Below are positions 58,496 through 64,000 of a DNA stretch of 64,000 nucleotides, piece by piece. The notes beneath the pieces are model-generated. The model was not told the DNA's origin, did not search any database, and saw nothing but the letters and a program-made list of their open reading frames with translations. The stretch is from Lytechinus variegatus. Its lineage: Eukaryota; Echinodermata; Echinoidea; Temnopleuroida; Toxopneustidae. The number at the start of each line of letters is the position of its first letter. The first letter of the stretch is position 1. The stretch is from contig NC_054756.1 of assembly GCF_018143015.1 (NCBI RefSeq), forward strand, positions 22,191,298-22,255,297, in the 5' to 3' direction. A program made the translations under genes and the position numbers.

Positions 58496-58589
58496 CACCG
58501 GAGTACGTAAAAGAAAACATAAAAGTTTCCCAATCATTCTGTTAACATAGTCAGATTGTTATAGGTTAAGCGATCTTCCATTCATTGAC

Positions 58590-58700
58590 ACGTATGGTCT
58601 AGTGGTTAGACATTTGAATTCACAATCGTAAGGTTGTGAGTTCGAATCAACGCTCTATCATTGTCTCCACCTTGATGAAAAGACCTTAGAGAAATCTGTG
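58590..58700 (+). mobile_element. tRNA-derived SINE (head and part of body)
   Basis: GTATGGTCTAGTGGTTAGAC (box A) and GTGAGTTCGAATCAACGC (box B) are spaced as in a tRNA. The body beyond about 58700 could not be matched to another copy here. Confidence 0.6.
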
Positions 58701-59059
58701 TTTTCTATAATCAGAAATGTCTGTCTTCTGTAATCAGTCACTCTGCTTGATGAACTTAATAGAAGTAAAATGTTCCTATGTAATGGGTTATATACCGGCT
58801 TGGTGTTTACCAGCGAATACATGTAGATTGTCTTGTTTCGATACTAGTTTCGATACTTTTTTTAATTATTAATTTCTGTTTTCTATAATCTGTTTTCTAT
58901 AATCAGGGAATACATGTAGGTTGCCTTGTTTCGATACTTTTTTTAATTATTTATTTATTTTATTTCATTTAACTTTTTATTTTAATTATTTTTTTATTAA
59001 CTTATTTATTATTATTATTTTTTTTGGGGGGGGCTTACCAAAAATGCGTAAAGCATTTC

Positions 59060-59193
59060 CATTCATTTGAATGCAGGATAAAATAGCATTGCCGATTGAA
59101 TGCCTTGCTCACGGGAATAGGTGCCGCTGCCGGGGATCGAAGCCCGGACTTCCGATGTATAGTCAGGCGCCTTGGACCACTCGGCCACGGCAC
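59060..59193 (-). mobile_element. tRNA-Leu/Ser-like SINE head
   Basis: On minus, the region from 59193 down to 59121 reads GTGCCGTGGCCGAGTGG, then GGGCTTCGATCCC, and closes with GCGGCAC to pair with GTGCCG(T). It is 73 nt, short for a Leu or Ser tRNA with a long variable arm, and a body follows. A SINE or pseudogene is more likely than a working tRNA. Confidence 0.6.
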
Positions 59194-59279
59194 GTGGTAA
59201 AAGTTCCGATAACTGTAAAGGTTGATGCAGGCAATTCCATAATCTATGCATATCCGACCCATATATGTGGAACCTTCAT

Positions 59280-59512
59280 AGGCGGCGGAAGCGGGGGGAC
59301 GTGTCCCTCCCCTAAATTTGAGGAGGGGGGACGGCCCCCCCCCCCTACATTTGTTGTTGATGACCTTTTTTTTTTTTTTTTTTTTTGCTTGTTAATTTAT
59401 TTCCCTACGTCCCCCCTAAAATTTTTGGGTTGAGAACTTTTTTTTTTCTTTTTTGCTTGTCAAAAAAATTTTGGTTGTCCCCTCCTAAAATTTTGGGCTT
59501 CCGCCGCCAATG
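59280..59512. mobile_element. Foldback MITE, GGCGGCGGAAGC family, copy 3
   Basis: The left end is AGGCGGCGGAAGC and the right end GCTTCCGCCGCCAATG. It is flanked by a perfect 11-bp direct repeat GGAACCTTCAT at 59269-59279 and 59513-59523. The interior is poly-C, poly-T and CCCTAAAATTT words. Confidence 0.8.
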
Positions 59513-62271
59513 GGAACCTTCATGAAATTTCCTATCATCTCTCTGATTGCTGGTTCATATGACAGTCTGTAATGCTGTCAAACGATCCTGTCATAGTAAC
59601 TGGTCAGTTTATGAAGTGAAATAAAACTTGAGAAAGTGTGGGTCGGATGTACAAAAAAGGTTGATCATTTTAGGGATCTGCCCAGAATGGTAAAAATTGC
59701 AACAAGTTACAACTATGACAAAAGTTACGAAGATGGTGAATGCTACAATGATGTTAGAAGTTACGATAATAGAAACAAGAACGTGTGAACGATTTTAGAA
59801 AAGAGTTATTTTATGTCAAATGCCAGTCAAATGATATTCTAAATGTCTGATGAATCTCTGTCGAATATCGATGATCACTAACGGGGATCCGTTGCATACA
59901 AGTGGGTTACTATGGGTAATGGGAAAATACTATTTGAAAATTTCCCAACGGCCAATCTAAATCATAGACACTACGAAAGATGCCATTGGATGGCAAAGTT
60001 ACTATAATGGTGAAAATTACGATAAAGTGACGAAAAGTAAAAAAAAAAAACAGCAACAACAAAGGCGCCACCCCCCCCCCCCCCCCACACACACACACAC
60101 CCTCTCCGCCTACCGACGCGTTGCAAAAGGCCAAGTGCCAATTATCACCAATACCTTCGAATCCTAAACCTGGTACTGATAACACCGCTCCCTCGCCAAA
60201 TGAATGCATCGATTTACAATGTAATCATTCCATCTCGAATGAGTGAAAGAGATTGCGAGGCATCCAAAAAAAAGCGGCTTCCTAACGACATGTCCGAGTC
60301 GTGCGCCGGCTGCCGAATATCCCATACAAGCCCTGCGTCACTACGAGCCGATGGACGCGTCCTCGTAGGTCTGCAACAACCTTAAACATCGCGCAGCCAT
60401 CTTAGTGCCTTCTGTCCGTCTTTGCCAACAAACTGTTCCTTCGTTTCTTTTCAACAGGGAATGTGATTACAGATTCACCTCAAATTACATCATCAAGCCT
60501 TTGGATTAGATGTGACATGGTTATATTTTTGAAATAACTCCCATAAGCTACGCCTACCTGTAGAGAAAAGGAGAGAGAAAAAAAGACTTGCCTCGATGCA
60601 CGTGGAAATGATCCGCCGTTCTGTTTGGAAGCAGACGACACCGTGACGTACAACATTTGGCGGGAATGTACATTTCTGTTATTTTGGTCGATACGTACTG
60701 GATGCCATTTCAAGCTTTAAGATATTTGAAAAACTGTAACGTTTTGTTTGTGTGTGTCTATGAATGCGGGAACTGGAACGGGATCGTTACATTTCCCGCC
60801 AGCTGATAAAGGATTTTTTAAAAATACTTTGCTTTAAAAAAACCGACCGTTTGGCTGAAGGAGATTCGCCCGAAAGCTGACCAGAAAGGGCATCATTTGG
60901 CAAATTGGACATTACATATCATTTTCAAAGCAGTTAAGAGTACCCTTTTTTCGTGTTAAAAATCTCATCTTTTATCTGCCTTTGTTGTTTTTAATACATC
61001 GTCTTATAAAGTCAAATTAGGATTGTATTATGGTTGGAAACATTCATGAACAACAGAGTTTTGACGCTTGTGATTCGAATAATATCAACAGTGGATAACC
61101 TATTAATGACGGATCTACTTTCTGATCAAGAAAGGGGGTTTGATTTTCAGTATGATTTCACTTGGTGTTGGTGTCCCATACTACTTGAATGTTGGCAACT
61201 ACATCATTCGATTCCAGTCATTTGTCAAATACATATAAACAGAATAAACTGACAACTCGACGACCGAATCACGACACAAGATAAATTCATGAACTACGCA
61301 CTGGTGTCAATTTACATTCACATTTCATGGGAAAATTTGATCCATCTTGTTTTATGTTTAATATCAATATTTTGACAAGCCGTGCCTCTGGGAAGGAGCA
61401 TTTGCATTTTCTCGTAGCAATTGAATAGATATCGACGCCAGTTTTAGTTTGGGTTAGAAGCCCTGAACGATTGGATATTCTGTCTTGCAACCCGTCCCAT
61501 AGCAACTATTGGCAGAGAGCAAAAGGTGTTTGTACGCCCTTCTTTACACACAGCAACAGAATACACTTCTTTTTCACCCCACACCTTTTTCTCTCGACTA
61601 ATGAAATACTTCAACACTAACATACAGTAAGCTTCAACGGGAGCAGTGCCTTTTCCAATTTAGCATCCAGCCTTCATCATCAACCAGCTTCATTATCGCG
61701 TGCCTCGACCAAAATCGTGTGTGATTCTTTTTTCCTTTGCTTTTTAAGAGCTGTTTTTCGACGTCTTTTTTTTCGAGTCGATCTTTCGCCATCCCCGCCT
61801 GGCACTTTTCTCCCTTGACATTCTTGATTGTGAGACAAGCAACGCTGTGTTTGTTGCCTCCTACTCCTCCGTCGTCTCCCAGTTCATTCATTTTTATTTC
61901 ATTTATTCTCTCTCTCTCTCTCCCATCTCGTCTCCGGTCGATTCATGAGGAGAAAAATCGTGGAACGGGACACAATCACAACCACTATCGCCGGGAGTAG
62001 TCGCTCGGTGCGCTGCATTGAACGTGCTTTGTAGCTCGTGAGTGACGCCTGATCGTTGCCATGGAAACGAGGTGCCACAGACACTAAACGGGACCCAGTT
62101 TAATCGCGCGATTACTTTTCAACCGAACGCGATTGTAATTCCACTTCATTTCCCCCCTCCGCGTCTTTCACAATTTTTCCCCCACCCTCAGTTTTCCTCC
62201 CCTGTTCTCTTCATTTACTTCCTTTATTTTTATTCCCTTATATACTATTCTGGAATCGTGCAGTCGCCGAA

Positions 62272-62709
62272 ATGAACATCGCGCCCAGACAAGATGCCTT
62301 TTCGCTGATACCAGGTGCCAATGTAACAACCAACGGCTGCCGTTCTCTGAGTGACACCAGCAAACACGATGGCGGAATAGTCATGGAGTTGGCGAAGGGA
62401 GGCGAAAGTTTGAGGGACGGGGGCGGGGGAGGCGTACGCGACGGGGGCGGCGGGGATGTTGAGCTCATCCCGCCTACCCAGTACTGCAAGTGGGTGGAAA
62501 AGACGTACGGCGATAGTGGAAAGACGAAAACAGTGACCCGGAAGAAGTATAATCGCATCGTCGCCGTCTTGAAAGGAGATGAACTTCCGTCCGCCGAAAA
62601 TGGCCGCTTTCGATTTTGGATTAAAGGAAAGAACTTCAAGCTGGCAGCTGCTGAGAAGGGCCAACCAGATTATGGACAGAAAGTGCTCTACGTCCCCGTC
62701 AAATCCACG
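62272..62709 (+). CDS. NOL4: NOL4 (nucleolar protein 4) first coding exon
   Basis: The 146 codons end in phase 0 at ACG|GTAAGT. The segment TYGDSGKTKTVTRKKYNRIV (about residues 86-105), FRFWIKGKNFKL and QKVLYVPVKST match the conserved N-terminal domain of vertebrate NOL4, recalled as TYGDSGKTKTVTRKKYERIV and KQVLYVPVKTT. The protein is a nuclear/nucleolar factor of uncertain molecular role. The ATG at 62272 was chosen as the first in frame after a GC-rich leader. It gives an N-terminal extension with two copies of a RDGGGGG-like element that I do not recall in the vertebrate protein. Later exons lie beyond the window. Confidence 0.9.
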
Positions 62710-64000
62710 GTAAGTGCCATTGATCTAGCCACACCCCATCCCATGTGTCTCCCCCCCCCTTGAATTCATACATTCCTAATTGCCCCCCCCCCCCATCAGA
62801 ATGCCCTGATCATAAGAGAAAAGTTCATAAAAGTGAGTCGATGATGAAAATGCAGTAAATTTTAAGTTATTAAAAGTGATTTAGTAAACAACCGTACGGA
62901 AAGTTGTCAGATAGAAACAAAGCTATAAACAGCAAACCGGGAAATTGCGCATTAGTATTTAAAGTAAAGAGATGAAGGGAAGATTAAGTAGAGTTTTAAC
63001 TATAGTAGATTATTGAGATCGTTATCGGGATGCGATTGGATTTGTATAAGTCCGACGTGGGTTGATTTTTTCCCCGTCATTTGTTTTGTTCGCGCGCATG
63101 CAACACGCGGTAGCAGTGCATGATACAAGGGAATTTGTCAGGGACCGCGAAACAGGGGAGGGCCGGGGCCCATCCTCCCGAGCTTTCAAAACTGTTCCGC
63201 GGCCCCTGTCTATTTCAATTTCGTCACAAAATTATGCTATCTTCATATTACGATTATAAAATCCATGCTCTGCTAAATCACGATGAGAGCATAAAGTTGA
63301 AACAGCCATCTTACATCGACTTATTTGGATTATTTTGATATGTAAACGAACCATGGATTATACAAGACTATTTTGGTTTGAAAGGCGCCATCGCCCCCAT
63401 CATTTTCCCAAAGCAAAAAAAAAAAGATGAAACCTTTTGCATAACATTATGGGCCTAGTAATTGACCGGGTTTCCTAAAAAGTTTTAGATTTGTACATAA
63501 TATTATCTCCATACAAAAATACACATACCAAGCATTACACATTTATCCATTTGAAATATAATCAACGATGCCTCAAATTTTTGTATCCATAACAAATTTT
63601 CTTACTTTTGCAAGGAGTTGACTTGCTAGATGCACATAAACATTGAATAACTAGCAGGACGACACTAACTCGCGTTTATTTTATTTTTTATGGGGGGCCC
63701 GTTGCAGAAAGAGTTGCAATCAATCGCATCCCTAAAAATTTAGGCACAACTTGATTTTCAACCAATCAACAGCGCGCATTTTGGACTTGCGATTGATTTT
63801 CTGGCTTGCGTTTAAACGCAACTCTTTCTGTAACGGGCCCCTGATCACGCGTGTAAAAAAGATACAGTTTAGCCAACAACCCCTCCCCCTTTTACTTGCC
63901 GCTCCAATCGACCAAGGGAAACGGATGGCCTCTAGACCAAATTCTGACTTTTGGTTTAATTTAAAATCTATAGACTTGTCTAAAGTTGTGGTATATTTAA
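62710..64000. other. Start of NOL4 intron 1
   Basis: The donor is GTAAGTGCC. Poly-C runs follow near 62750 and 62785, and a foldback lies at 63692-63842. No further exon was recognised. Confidence 0.6.
63692..63842. mobile_element. Foldback MITE with GGGGCCCGTTGCAGAAAGAG ends
   Basis: The left arm GGGGCCCGTTGCAGAAAGAG then TTGC is mirrored by GCAACTCTTTCTGTAACGGG then CCCC. A second inner pair, GCAATCAATCGCA and TGCGATTGATTTT, extends the hairpin. Related by its GGGCCCGTTGCA edge to 7652-7796. Confidence 0.8.

Larger units (their letters stand above)
49717..62271. other. Large region between gene C exons and NOL4, missing 5' part of gene C not located
   Basis: No confident exon was found. 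It holds foldbacks (49788-49960, 50074-50213, 51928-52083, 54963-55219), C-rich repeats (50918-51188), a LINE 3' fragment (55362-55990), SINEs (58590-58700, 59060-59193), a G-rich MITE (59280-59512) and microsatellites. The signal-peptide exon of gene C should be here. Confidence 0.5.

Noticed and set aside
59035-59262. Minus-strand frame with RRLTIHRKSGLRSPAA
   Set aside because: It is a translation of a tRNA-like SINE head.

Overview
The window looks like nuclear DNA of a marine deuterostome, most likely an echinoderm and probably a euechinoid sea urchin. This is inferred from the gene types (mosaic CCP, C-type lectin and SRCR membrane proteins with Thr-rich stalks), the small phase-1 exons in repeat-rich introns, the tRNA-derived SINEs, the many foldback elements and the abundant poly-C/poly-G tracts. 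No species marker was seen.

Four protein-coding genes are supported. Gene A (2037-15259, +, 8 exons, 690 aa) is a single-domain glycoside hydrolase family 1 protein of the lactase-like/klotho group. It has a signal peptide, a Thr-rich hinge, one transmembrane helix and a long tyrosine-containing tail. Gene B (20647-34942, +, 12 exons, 1112 aa) is a mosaic receptor: signal peptide, CCP-CCP-CTLD-CTLD-CCP-CCP, a 360-residue Ser/Thr-rich stalk, a transmembrane helix and a tail with an ITIM-like motif. Gene C (38306-49716, -, at least 7 exons, 5' end not found) encodes SRCR-CCP-Thr-rich stalk-transmembrane-tail and converges on gene B. The first coding exon of a NOL4 (nucleolar protein 4) homologue lies at 62272-62709 on +. 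Gene models come from splice-site and reading-phase continuity. The lengths of A and B are exact multiples of three with no internal stops.

The three membrane proteins A, B and C have unrelated ectodomains but the same 3' plan. A Thr-rich stalk is followed by a transmembrane exon that starts in phase 1 and ends in phase 2, and then by one final tail exon whose first base completes an Arg/Lys codon. This suggests a shared stalk-TM-tail cassette joined to different recognition or enzyme domains. It is the most interesting pattern in the window.

The rest is intron and intergenic DNA. It holds tRNA-derived SINEs of several types, several foldback/MITE families (one with 9-11 bp target duplications, one with TTAA ends, several with TA ends), a LINE 3' fragment, a 2.6-kb minisatellite with a 15-bp unit in an intron of gene C, and many microsatellites. 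No retrovirus-like, Polinton-like or toxin remnants were recognised.
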